DNA of 64,000 bases from Enoplolaimus lenunculus (Eukaryota; Nematoda; Enoplea; Enoplida; Thoracostomopsidae): assembly GCA_030248215.1 (NCBI GenBank), contig JASANG010003930.1:310001-374000 (forward strand). Reading direction: 5' to 3'. Below are positions 1 through 46,113 of this stretch, one piece after another (within the stretch, counting starts at the first letter, position 1; each line of letters starts with the position of its first letter). The notes under the pieces are model-generated. The model did not search any database. It was not told where the DNA came from and saw only the letters and a list, made by a program, of their open reading frames with translations. Position numbers and translations under genes: made by a program.

Positions 1-769
1 TATCATTAAATATAGCGAGTATTCCAAAATTTAATTTTACGAGTTCAACAATCAAACGATTACAGCTGCTTTATCAGTCTGAATTTTATCCAAATACATA
101 AAATGTACAACCTTCAGGAATCAGCGGAAGCTACATCATAACAGATCATAAATTAGTTAAACCATTTTTCTTCGAAAACGCCTTACTGATCTCAAAATAC
201 ATTATTAACAAGAGTACGTTGCAAAATATAAGTTAACGACAATTTTTATTAACACAAACAGTATACTGCTGTAGAATTCAGTGTTACGAATAGTCGAGTG
301 TAGTTCAACGAATACTGGCAAAACAGAAGTACTAATAACGTTAGTCACTTGATTTTCCCTTATCTGATGCTAAAACAAACGAATATTAAACCCGTATAAA
401 TAACACACCAAGCGTTAATTAGGTTTAAAATTGATTGGAGAAAATATCCAACAAATTTTTTAATTCTATTACTATCCACATGACGTGTGCACTAAATAAG
501 CTGTCAGCAAAATTGTTTAACTGCAGATCACTTCTAGTACTTTTAATAAAACCTCTCCGAGGTGTTTAATGCTTTAAAGATGTCTTTGCAAACTAATTCA
601 ACAAAAAATATTATAAACTACAGTAGTACTACATGCTACTTCACTAGACTTAAATACATACACAAGTTCTGAATTCAAACTTTAAAATAAAATTACCAAG
701 TCCAAGGTAGCGACAGTGATGAATAATAAAACTACAAAACTGAAAGGCATAGGTGCATTATGCATGCGC
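1..769 (-). other. 3' flank / probable 3' UTR of the CHD4-like gene
   Basis: AT-rich with stops in all frames and no coding exon I can support. On the minus strand an AATAAA hexamer is at 245-250, about 520 bases past the stop, and ATTAAA variants are at 542-547 and 566-571. Any of these could be the cleavage signal. Confidence 0.35.
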
Positions 770-34993
<34,224 letters not shown>

Positions 34994-37329
34994 ACGGTCT
35001 GAGATAAAACGATTTAAGCAGTATTAAAACAGCAAACAGAAGCAAGGGTTTTTGGTTTTCGCCCACATTTAATACCTTTGTTCACTTGGTACTGTAACAT
35101 ACCATGTGATAGGCGGTTCGCTTTGTAAAAGGCTTGAGATATTGAAATAAAAAAATTTCGACACCTGTACAAAAAATGACCAAAATATAATTATCGATAT
35201 ACGTATCAAAAATTTGCAAAATACAAGGTTCGGATTGGAATTCGACAAATTAAGGTCCTTGGAAATACTGAGATTTCTTTGTGCTTAATCCATTATCCAA
35301 ATTTACCTGCATTCAAAATCACAACAGTTTTAATATATGCGCAAATTTCAACTTATGGAAATCAAATAACAAATTTTTCCTTGTAGTATATTTTACTATA
35401 CGGTTCCGATACTAAATAAGATCTAATATTTACTGCAAAACTTTCCCGTATTTCTGGAGTTAACCACATTCTGTGATCAGTTTAGTGATTGAAATCAGTT
35501 AGGAATTTAGCTAAGCTATGAAATAAAACCACAAAACTGCTGCTTTCAAAAATATTACATATCGTTTCTACTAAAAATCAATTTTATGGCATCAGTTCGT
35601 TGAAAAATTTGATTATTTGGGAAACAAACCTAGTTAATTTGTCCAGCTGTAATTGGATAGCGATAAACAAGCCACAAATTTGTCTTTCAGGGGTTCGCTA
35701 CCGGGGGTGAGGGACCCACTCGGCCAAAACCCGCCAAACTCAATCTGATTCCGGTTCAAGCCCTTCCTGACTCGAGATTTTGCCCCAGGTTTACAGGACC
35801 GTAGTCAGCTCACCTTGCTAGGGGGCCAAAAAATTTTCAGGAGGGGCATTTAAGTGTATTTAATGATTTACAAGCAAGGTTAAAAATTTTCTAGGGGGCC
35901 AAAAATTTTTCAGGGGGGTTCCTTGGTAGCGCACCCGCAGATTGAGTATATTTTAGCCTTTCACGCATCGTTAAATTGGATTACCCCTTAAAAAGTTATT
36001 TTGTCTGTAACAATTAATTACTCTCCTAAAGATTTTCAAACCGGTTGCCAATCAAGGGTTCCAGTTCCAGTCCTCACTTAATCGCGACACAGTTTTATAA
36101 GTGCAATTTCAAATTGGCTGAACTTTTCGAGTCGTGTGGTGAACCTGATGATTTTCCGGGTGGGTGAATTTTGCCAGTTGGGGTGGGGGAAGGCTCCCTA
36201 CCTTTCACTACCGAAATACCACTGGATATGAAACACAAGTAAAGTTTGCAGTATATACTGCAGCAAGCGTATATTTATCTCCAAAAGTAAGAAATAAACG
36301 CTATTCACGTAGTGAGTACTTAGTTAACTGACACTTAACTTTATACTTATAGCCCGCAATAAAAATAATATTTAAATCATATTTTTGAAACTCGTCGTAC
36401 ACCACGCAAACACCAAAAGTGTACTGTTCTATTCTTAGCATTTTACCTAAAAACCAACAGGCCGTACACTATTATGCATATATACAAACTTATCCGCCTA
36501 ATACACAAGCATAGGATGTTTGCTCGAATCAAATGATATACCAAAAAGCGTATGTACATAAACAAAACCTACTGCAATAATAAGAATAAAAAATAATAAT
36601 AACTACAACAGCTCAAAACAGCCAAACCTAATTCTGGTGCGTCCGGCGAGCATTCAGTGAGACACTATACTACACAAAACAGCCCATTTATGTATTATAT
36701 TACCCCGTAGTCAACTCAGTAGTTCACTCGCTTGCGCGCTATCGGCTCTCTCTCACAGTGGGGTGCATTGCTACCGTCCGTCGTAATATACTTTGCTGTC
36801 TAAAAGACAAAACCTTAAACCTAAGTGACGACAGCATTTGGCGCAACATACATACCTATACTATCTACCTAGGCTTTATAACCACATATATTATGCATCA
36901 ACGAAGGACCCCACATATAATGATTTAGAGAAAACCTCTACGAATTAACCATTTAGTTTCCCAAAGTATAGATTTTTTAATAGTGGCGCAAAGGTGCTGT
37001 CAAGAATGCATACGTAATGTCGGGGTAACGTGTTCCCTAAATTACTTATTATCATTACGTTTGGCTCATGTAATCACTTGGATGCAGGAAAAACTTTGAA
37101 ACTTTGTTGTTAGAAAAATAGTGTTCGTACTCAGCGTTTGCAAATCAGACACGTATATATACTATTCAACTGCAGCATCAACACTTAAAAATAGATAGAA
37201 GCTATTTACACCATTAAATCCCGTCGTTCTAATGAAATGTAAATTACAACAACCAACCGCTCCAACCAAACCTAAAAATTACCAAAAACAAATAAAATCT
37301 AAATTAATCATATTGCATAAATCTAAAAA
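34994..37329. other. 5' flank of the CHD4-like gene; no gene seen
   Basis: AT-rich, with no open frame that looks coding. It should hold the CHD4 promoter and 5' UTR, but I could place neither a TATA box nor an upstream exon with confidence. Two copies of CTAGGGGGCCAAAAA followed by TTTTCAGG lie at about 35818 and 35890, with G/C-rich words around them, and may be the ends of a small repeat. Confidence 0.4.
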
Positions 37330-37762
37330 GTTCCTAATTTAGGATTAAGTAAATAAGCTAATATGCCAATTTAGTAGCAAACTTTTTATTTATCGGTTTT
37401 GAAGGTTTGTAACCAATTTATTCAAAATTCTCGCACCCAAAAACGTTTAGTACTGAAATCAAATCGCTTTGTAAGACTAATAATTATCGCAGTAATGTAA
37501 AAACTCCTAATTTAGGTTTAACAAAATCAGCTAGTATGCCAATTAGTTATCAGCTAACTTTTCATTTATCGGTTTTGTAAGTTTATAACCAATTTATTCA
37601 GATTCCTATCACCCGAAAGCCATGTAGTACTGAAACTAGATTGCTTGTAACCCTAATACTTAACGAAATTATGTAAAATGTCCTAATTTAGGCTTGGTCA
37701 CTTATGCAAATTAGATATTAGCTAATAAACGGCTTAAATTTTAAAACCCTAATGCAAGGTTA
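37330..37762. repeat. Partial copy of the Helitron-like 155-bp array element
   Basis: About two and a half units in the same orientation as 21093-22026, ending at the same ACGGCTTAAATTTTAAAACC boundary. The ATGCAAAT word is mutated to ATGCCAAT in two units and the CCAGTCGTAGTGG start is absent, so this is a truncated, older copy. From 37763 to 38096 I see nothing. Confidence 0.7.
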
Positions 37763-38096
37763 GCAGCCCAGGATAATGCATTTTCAAACACAGAAAAGTT
37801 TATCAAAATCTGTTTAGCTTTTCCCGAGATTCTCGTCGGACGAATGGAGTGGCGGACATCAACCATTCGACTCCCAAGTAATCATAACTCAAAATAAAAG
37901 ATAAACTACTACCAAAACAGTAATTTTTATTAAAACTATAGTTCACATTAGATCATTTTACTATAACGCTTGTTACTACACTGCCTTTAGCATCAAACTT
38001 ACTTTCTAAAACTTTGAACTGAATTTATGTATGATTAGGCTAATCTATCTATATTAAACTGACTTTTTCGAATAACTACGTACATTAACTTCTAAA

Positions 38097-38535
38097 CAGG
38101 GTTCCAACAGGAACTAAATTTTGCCGTAACAGGAACATGAATTGAATTTCTTTGCAAGAACCTGAACAGGAACAGGAATTTGAAATCGTTTTTACATCAC
38201 CGAATTACTGTTGGACTCTTTAGAAAACTTGCCAAAAATGGCTTGAGCGAATTTTCAACCTTTCATCATCAAATTTTGCGAAAACATGCCATCAGGGATG
38301 GGCGGTCTCGGTCAAAAAGCGAAAACGATACCAAGACCCAACCTACTGAAACTTTTGGTCTCGGCTTCGGTCAGTTTTTAACCGTTGCCGGAAAAAACAA
38401 GATTTTTTAACAAAACTTTTGAATATTTTATCTGCGTTAAATTACCGCTTTATACAATTACACTAATTAATCGCCACCATCCGGTTTCTGCATCTTTGAA
38501 TGCAGGAACAGGAACAAAAATTCCTGTTGAACTCT
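38097..38535. mobile_element. Family D MITE interrupted by a family E (GAGACC-type) fragment
   Basis: It begins CAGGGTTCCAACAGGAAC and ends TTCCTGTTGAACTCTG. Inside, at about 38293, CAGGGATGGGCGGTCTCGGT marks the start of a family E piece not present in the related copy at 23688-24056, so it was probably inserted later. No clean target duplication was found for either. Confidence 0.6.
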
Positions 38536-39906
38536 GTTTCTTAGTAAAGTATGTTGAAGCTTACTTGAAATGCTACATATATCTAGTTTAACCTGGTCTC
38601 TTTGAATTTTGTGAAATATAGTAGTGATAAGGTAGAATTGTAAAAACGTTTTTATGCTGCACTGAATCTACCCTTAACCGTAAAAATCTGCTCAATGAAC
38701 TTAAAAATCGACATTTTGCTAAACACCTGGCAGGCAAGTTGTATAATTAGATGCAAACACATTATTTCTCAACCACATTTGTAAGTGAACAAACCGAAGC
38801 AAGTTGTTTATTAACAGTCTATCATGTAAAGTCTATCAAGTAATCAAGTGCAAAAATTGTGATGATACGCATGCGCATAGAATAAAATCAGATATACTAA
38901 CTTAGTTTCACTTAAGCAAAAGTATATACGTATATTAGATATAATTACACAGCAAACTTGTGTTTATAATTATTTCGACCCAAGGGACGAAACAACTTGC
39001 AGCGAACAGAATGCAATGGCCGTACGTAGCCAGGCAAACGCCAGAACGACCAAGGAGAAAAATTCTGTATTCAGAGATGCAGGAACTGTAAATTTACGAT
39101 TTTGTGGCTAATTATTCCTAATCATTTAAATATTGGAAACTTTGTCTTTGAAAATTTGCCATTTCAACATGAATGTTTTTGTATTTGTTAATGTATTTTC
39201 GCAAAACGTGAGGCATACCTAAAGTTCTTGATTAGATTCTACTAAAAATCAAATGATTTTACTAATATCTAACTTCGAAGCCCTATTCTGATGAACCGTC
39301 GCCCCAAAGACTTTTTTCCATAAAACCTCATGTTTCCTGCACCTCAAGAGGAAGCCACTTCGTGTATCTGATCTGCTACATTAAGGCAAAAGGGACATTC
39401 ATTTGTTACTGCCAATTTGATATACGTACAAATTATACATACGGAACCAGAAATCATTTAGCTATCTGCGCGGAGAAGGGGAATGGGAACAGCAAGTTTA
39501 TAAATATTGAAATGGGAACTGAAAAATTCGCGTATTTATATGGTAAATAACGGCGCATTAACAGACTTAGCAACATGGAAGCATAAACAAAATGTCGCGT
39601 GACAGTGAAAAACGGTACCGTACTCCAGATACATGCTTACGCAACAGATATATACAACCAATTTAAAGTTTGGTGTATTTTGCTAGTCCAGTTCCGCGCA
39701 GAATTTCAGCCTCCCAATGCAATATCGTTGACACAAGTAATTTGTTCGCAAACAATGAAGCAGCAAAGCTATTTCGTACCTATTACAGTGCTTGAATTCA
39801 TTGCATCAAGATGTACGGCCGGATATTAATTTACTGGATACCTGAACTAGAGCCAGGTATAAAATATTTTAACAGAAACTGGACTAAATTAACCAGATAT
39901 AGCCGA
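38536..39906. other. No recognisable feature
   Basis: AT-rich and noncoding in all frames. I see no inverted-repeat ends, tRNA-like fold or splice-bounded open frame, apart from scattered short repeat debris. Confidence 0.4.
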
Positions 39907-40460
39907 GGTGCAACAGGAATTCCGGTTCAGGCAACTAAAAATGACGTCAAAAATAAAAGGCATTTCATTAATAGAGTAGTATACAAACCTAAATTCATTT
40001 TTACTTTCATTTTTGTTGTATTATTGATGAAATAACCTTAGCTGAAGATAGGTACGTATTCCCATTATCTGATGTATTTTACATTTTCCTTAGCCAAGAA
40101 AGCGAAATCTGCTTTCGATGGTTTATTTTCGGTGCTTTTCAAGATTTATATACTATACTAATTATCTTTATTTAATATCTATCGTCACTAATTGAACAAG
40201 TCAGGTCAGCAAATTTAAAACCACGATCAAAATTTAATACTACCAGATTTTTTAATTCCCAAAATATTTACCGGAACTGAAATTCCGGCTGCACCCTGGT
40301 ATCTTCAACCAAGGTTATTTCACCAATAGTATAGCAAAAAAGAAAATTAAAATTAATTTTTCGGTGGCATGTATTAAATTTTTCACTTTCAAGTTCCAGT
40401 TACATTTCCGGTAATTTTTTCAAATTCCGGTTCCAGTATGTGGTAATTTCGATTGGATCC
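39907..40460. mobile_element. Old family A MITE with a second, inverted family A fragment
   Basis: From about 39907 (GAGGTGCAACAGGAATTCCGG) to 40298 (CCGGCTGCACCCTG) is a whole but diverged family A element; neighbouring bases no longer match as a target duplication. It is followed at once by about 160 bases of the same family in the opposite orientation (AAGGTTATTTCACCAATA through TTCCGGTTCC), making a partial palindrome. Confidence 0.65.
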
Positions 40461-40641
40461 TGGATATAGCATGTACATATGAGCACAGTTGAAGAATCAA
40501 GTAGTGCAAAAGTATATGTTCACTGAGTTAAATATTACCTTACATTTTTCATTTTATTTGGTAAGTGAAAAACTTATATACCAGATTTTACTAACCCAAA
40601 AAAAGTAATTGCAGCAAGACGATAGATAAATATGTTTACTT

Positions 40642-42019
40642 CAGGGTGCAACCGGACGGAATTACATACATTTTGTCGGAACCGGAAATGGAAAAAATTA
40701 CCTGAACCGGAAAGCTAAAAACACATGTCATTAAACTTCATTTTAATTTTCATTTTTGCTATATTATTGGTGAAATAACCTTAGTTGAATATATGAATTC
40801 CTGTTCTTGTTCCTGTTCCGGCGGAATTGTTGGAAAAATTGAGTTCCTGTTCTTCTTCCTATTCCGGCGGTGAAAGACACAAAAACCGTAATTTTTACGG
40901 TTTTATTCCAAATTGTGAAGAATAAGCTTGAAAATAAAAAATTGAAGTTTATTAAATTTTGCTGAAACTAAAGTTCTTTTCACAACTTGTTTTTTATCTA
41001 GGTTTCAGAATATTTTAAAATATTTGGCGCATATTTGCTGGGTTTCCAAAACAATACTTAATTACAACTTGGTACTTAAGTACGTGCTAAGTAATTACTT
41101 AACAAACAAATACTTAAATCGCTGAGTAAATCTTATATATTCTCACACTGACAGTTCTGGTCTAATTGAAATTGTCGACTCATCGTGCCTGGTTAATAAA
41201 CCAACCTGTTACTTACATGTGTGACAATTTCTCACATTTGGCGCTTATTTGTTTTTGCTCAGGAAGTTAAGTATTTACTTAAGTGGGCGATTAAAGTAAT
41301 TACTTAAGAATAACTTAAGTAAATACTTAAGTAAGATTTCAGAAACCCAGCCATTGTTGCACAACTTGGAAAATGGGCCACATAAAACGAAAAACGGTCA
41401 ATGAACAGCATATTTTGTGTTGAACTATGGTCAGTTAGCATTAATTCCATGGTGCAATAAATTTGCAATTTTTGTTCCTGTTCCTGTTCCTGTTGCGGTG
41501 AAAAAATGAATTCCATTCCTGTTCCTGCTTCCAGAAAAATACAGTTGCTGTTGCCCTGGTATTTCCTTAATCTGCTGTATTTTAGATTTTCATTATCCAA
41601 CAGCATATTTTGTGTTGAACTATTTTCAGTAAGCATTAATTCGATGGTGCAATAAATTTGCAACTCCTGTTCCTGTTCCTGTTCCTGTTCCTGTTGCGGT
41701 GAAAAAATGAATTCCATTCCTGTTCCTGCTTCCAGAAAAATACAGTTGCTGTTGCCTTGGTATTTCCTCAATCTGCTGTATTTTAGATTGTCATTATCCA
41801 CAGAAGCGAAATCTACCTCAGATGGTTTATTTTCGCTGATTATCAAAGTTTATTATATATTATACTAGTGAAATCTGTTCTATTTTTATCGTCATTTTTT
41901 AGTGAAATGCTTAATTTCCACCGACCAAAAATTTAATACCGGAATTTTTAATTCCGGTAAATATTCACCGGAACCGGACGGTGCAAAAATGCCGGAACCG
42001 GAATTCCTGTTGCATCCTG
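40642..42019. mobile_element. Family A hAT MITE expanded by nested insertions and a tandem duplication
   Basis: The outer ends are CAGGGTGCAACCGGACGG at 40642 and CGGAATTCCTGTTGCATCCTG ending at 42019. Flanks GTTTACTT and GATGACTT match at six of eight positions, consistent with an aged target duplication. Family A sequence breaks off near 40794 and resumes near 41757. In between is family D-like material (TTCCTG repeats), a further MITE at 41038-41351, and a direct duplication of about 197 bp (41402-41598 and 41599-41800). The duplicated block contains both family D and family A sequence, so it arose after the insertion. Confidence 0.7.
41038..41351. mobile_element. Nested MITE with CTGGGTTTC ends and AAGTAATTACTTAA repeats
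   Basis: The left end is GCTGGGTTTCCAAAAC and the right end is TTTCAGAAACCCAGC. Both subterminal regions are rich in TACTTAAGTA-type palindromes. It sits inside family D-like material, so it is the innermost layer of this nest. No target duplication was confirmed. Confidence 0.65.
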
Positions 42020-43137
42020 GATGACTTGTCAAACGCAGCCTTATGATATTCGGGAACACAACCCGAAATAAATATTCCGTATCCGGTAGGTTTATACCGA
42101 ATACCGTATACGCACGCATATCGGTTTTTGCCGGATATTAAATCGGAACCGGACATCCCGTCAGACACTGGGCATATATTTATGAATAGATATTAAAAAC
42201 CTTACTGTTGAGTGTTGATAGACACTTGCTGGAAACAATTCATATTTTTGCCGTTCCAGCAACCTTGATTTATCGAAATATCTAGAACTTTGATTCAAAA
42301 CGAGTTCCGATTCCGATTCCGTTCCCATTTCGATCACACAATCAATCGGAATCGGAATTTTGAAACCTTAATTTTCATCCTACTTCTTGTGATACGACGC
42401 AGAAAAATTCTGTATCATTTATCTATTAAACTGCTTTCGATGAGTTAAGTTATCAATAATTGATTGTTGTTTAGCTTTACAGACCAGAATTCATCACCAA
42501 TTTGTCCATGTCACGTTTTTGAAAACTGCTGCCATCCGACAGACTCCCAAAATCAATACTATATATGCCAATACAAATTATCCGCACAGTCACAAAATTT
42601 CTAGTTCCGATTTCGATTCCGATCGCGATTACAGTTCCGGTATAAATTTGCTGCCCCGATTCCGATTCCGGCATAATCCAGATCTCCTTTGTACCCGGTG
42701 AGGTTCCAACAGGAACTAAATATTTGCCAGTGTCATGGTCTAAACCTATGATAATCTTTACAATACTGTATCGCTCCATGAATTTGTTTGCAGATTGCAG
42801 TTAAATTCAAATTATTATCAAAGGGACTTCTTAAAAAAACAAGGATAAAAAAGATTTTCAACAAAACATTCAAAATTATTTTGGTGTTTGCCTTTATCCC
42901 CACAAACAGCAGACTTTTGTTCGGCTCGAGACTAAAAGTTTTTTTCAAAAAATCAAATTTGGATGTGAGATGATCAGGGCCAGCATGGGTAACAAAAAAA
43001 CCCCGATTACTGTTGCTCAGCGTGCGACCGTATATCCGATTCCGGTTTAACATCCGGAAAAAATTGATATCCGTATCCGGTTCAGGTATCCGGTATAAAC
43101 TTTCGGGATACCGGATATTTACGGATGTTGTGCCGAT
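42020..43137. repeat. Mosaic of family H, B, D and E fragments
   Basis: About 42028-42175 matches family H (GGATATTAAATCGGAACCGG). About 42290-42700 is a family B copy with eroded ends (GATTCCGATTCCG and CCGATTCCGATTCCGG). About 42705 begins a family D start (GTTCCAACAGGAACTAA). 43020-43130 is again family H-like, with repeated CCGGTAT words. No gene. Confidence 0.55.
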
Positions 43138-44075
43138 TGGGGTTTTAAAATTTTAAGCCGTTTATTAGCTACAGGCTAATTTGCATAATTAATTAAGTCT
43201 AAATTAGGACGTTCCACAGTATTTCACTAATTATTACAGTTGGAAGCAATCTGATTTTTGCATTAAAGGGCTTTTTTGCGAGAAATCTGCGTAGACTGTT
43301 TACAAACCTCCAAAACCGATAACTGAGCAGTTAGCTAATAGATAATTTGCATATTAGCATAGTTTATAAGCCTAAATTAGGACTTTTTACAATATTTCAC
43401 TAATTATTAAGGTTAAAAGCGATATAATTTCAGCACTAAAGGGTTTTTAGGCGCGAGGAATTTGAATAAATAGTTTAAAAACATCCAAAACCGATAATTG
43501 AATACTTAGCTAATACCTAATTTGCATATTAGCTTAATTGACAAGTCAAAACTAGGACTTTTTAAATATTTCAATAATTATTAGGGTTTACTGAAGGTTT
43601 TTGGGTGCGAGGAATCTGAATAAATTGTTTACAAACCTCCAAAACCGATAATTGAATAGTTAGCTAATAGATAATTTGCATATAAGTATAACTGATAAGC
43701 CTAATTTAGGCGTTTTTACAATGTTTTACTAATTATTAGGGTTACAAGCAATCTAATTTCAGCAATAATGGTTTTCGGGTGCGAGGAATATGAATAAATT
43801 GTCTACAAATTTTTAAAAGCTATTATCGAATAGTTAGCTAATAGATAATTTGCATATTTGCTTAATTGACGACACAAAATTAGGACTTTAAATTATTCCA
43901 ATAATTATTAGGATGGCTGAAGGGTTTTTGGATGCGAGGAATCTGAGGAAAGTGCTTACAAACCTCCAAAACCGATAAAAAATAGTTAGCTAATAACTAA
44001 TTTGCATATTACCTTAATTGCTCACGTGTGTTCGAACTTCGCTCAATAAATGTAGTCCCACTACGACTGGTTTTA
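43138..44075. repeat. Inverted full-length copy of the Helitron-like 155-bp array element
   Basis: This reads as the reverse complement of 21093-22026. It starts GGTTTTAAAATTTTAAGCC and ends GTAGTCCCACTACGACTGG, with about six units containing CTAATTTGCATATTAG-like words. The two copies agree in both ends and unit order, which fixes the element's limits at about 930-940 bp. Confidence 0.75.
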
Positions 44076-45293
44076 AGTAACATATACAATATCCGCTATC
44101 CAGTTCATGTTGTGGTAAAAATTCAATATTTGTATCTGGCTCCCGTATTCACTACATTATTATCCGGTCGCGACCTAATTTATACTTATCGAACTTAACA
44201 TCGCTTTCACTACTTCGTTACCTAATCGTGTTTTTCTTCCGGCTGCGGCAAAATTTTGCCCCCGGCTCCGGTTTTCTTTACTTTCGATTCCACTTTGTCA
44301 TTATTGCTCTAATTCTGAGAATACAAAAACACTTTTGCACGTACAGTTAATCACAACTTTAGAACCCAAGTGTAGGCACATTTCATTTTGAATCATATTC
44401 ATAAAAAATACTGGTCAAACACTCCGTCTGTATATAAATCCAACAATTCATCGCTTCGCGACACAAGATGCATGGTTGCCCGTGCCCCTACCGCATATTT
44501 ATGACCTATCCGTCACAAACTAAGAGCAACGCGCAACCAAGCCGAAAACAGCAAAATGTATAATAGTTCCTCTCTACAACATGCAAAGTCTCACAATCAT
44601 GCAAAACCAAACTAAAGAAGAACAACACTAGCATATATGGCAACAATAATAAGCTTAAAAGGTATATACATATATATATGTGCTGCTGCTGTGTCAGCCA
44701 ATTATTCTTTGAATACCGACATCAGCTGAAATCGAGCACAAAACAAGCTAACGTTATAAAGTTTTCATGGGCGCGTTTAGTGAATCTCAACACTCAAAAG
44801 TGCTGGACACAGAATCGAGCCGTTTTTGCACATTCTGTGACCCTGAAGCCTTAGCGCAGACAAGTTGTCTTACACGTGGTGCTAATTATAGTGGGCTATA
44901 AAACTGCACACAACTTTTAGCCCAAAATAATTTATATATGTTTTCATTTATAACACTAAGAAACATTGTAAGGCAACAACACGGCTGTCGCCGTCATAGT
45001 CTAATCTCTGTTACGCTAAAACCACTCTGCTATTTTATGCACTTTCCGCTACATTAACGCTTAGTCTTAAGCTTAACAAAAATATTACCTTCCACTTAGC
45101 CTTTGCTATAGAATTTGCATAAGCCTAAGCCTATCGCTTAACCTCAAATGTGAGAGAAACGTGTACAAGAACCAACAAATTCTAGCATATGAATAAAAGT
45201 TGATGGTTTTAGACCGTAAAGTTATACTATCGCCTGGATACTGTTTTAGCACTTTCCTTCCGTCTGTGATGGCGAAAATAATTTTGTAGAAAT
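44076..45293. other. No gene seen; repeat debris
   Basis: AT-rich and noncoding. A patch near 44230-44275 (GGCTGCGGCAAAATTTTGCC) is a short palindrome bordered by CCGG-rich words of the MITE type. TAAGCC-type words are scattered around 45060-45140. The last eight bases (45286-45293, GTAGAAAT) are the target duplication of the next element. Confidence 0.4.
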
Positions 45294-46113
45294 TAGGCAT
45301 GTGCCGATTAATCGACATCGGCATAGGTAATAATCGGGACTTTTGGTGAGTATAGGAATCGGCACTGGCATTTCATGGCACTACAAAAAATTGCCGATTC
45401 TTTGTCGGTACTTTTTGCTCATAACAGTCAGTTGGAATGCTATCAATTTCACTTCTGGGCGTATCAGAGCGCCTGATCGAGAAACTGTTATCTCTTTTGC
45501 GTTTCTGTTCGAACAAATCAATCAAAATGAACCGTCAGCATAAAATTATAACCGTTTATCAGGGTGCAAAGCGGAACTGGATTATACCGGAATCGGAATC
45601 GGAACAGCAAATTTATACCGGAATCGGAATTGGAACTTCAAAATTTGTGACTATACGGATAGTTTGTATTAGCAAGTATAATACTGATTTAAGGTGTCCG
45701 TTGGTTGGCAACGATTCTCAAAAACGCCGCATGATCAAAATGACACTGGTTTTGGCTCTCTAAATCTAATCTACAATCAATTATTGATAAGTTAGCTTAT
45801 CGAAAACAAATTAATAGATAAATGATGCTGAATTTTTATACAACATATCACAACAAGTAGTTCTAAAATTAAAATGTGAGAATTTCGATTCTGATCGGAA
45901 TTCTAATCGGAATCGGAATTCCGATTGCACCCTGCCGTTTATGGTGGTTAGGGTTTCAGTCTTCGCATTATGATGTAATGTAGTATTCTATCTGTTCCTT
46001 AAGAATTGTGTACTAAAGTTTAAATCGGCATCGGCATCGCTCGGAATCGGCATATTTTCAAAATATGGATCGGTATCGGTATCGGCAAAAGTTTTGGTAC
46101 CGGCACATTCCTA
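45294..46113. mobile_element. hAT-type MITE, family F (ATCGGC-type), with perfect 8-bp target duplication and a nested MITE
   Basis: The ends are TAGGCATGTGCCG and CGGCACATTCCTA. GTAGAAAT flanks both sides (45286-45293 and 46114-46121). Subterminal ATCGGC-type words (CGACATCGGCATAGG; GGATCGGTATCGGTATCGGC) lie inside both ends. The 45560-45934 element plus its duplicated 8 bp is an insertion; without it this element is about 437 bp. No coding capacity. Confidence 0.92.
45560..45934. mobile_element. hAT-type MITE, family B (GGAATC-type), nested, perfect 8-bp target duplication
   Basis: This 375-bp element begins CAGGGTGCAAAGCGGAACTGG and ends GGAATTCCGATTGCACCCTG. CCGTTTAT flanks it at 45552-45559 and 45935-45942. 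Subterminal GGAATC words repeat near both ends. It lies inside a family F element, so it inserted later. Confidence 0.94.

Noticed and set aside
41304-41846. 180-codon minus-strand open frame with QEQEQE runs
   Set aside because: It comes from TTCCTG repeats within nested MITEs and spans a tandem duplication; there is no conserved protein feature.
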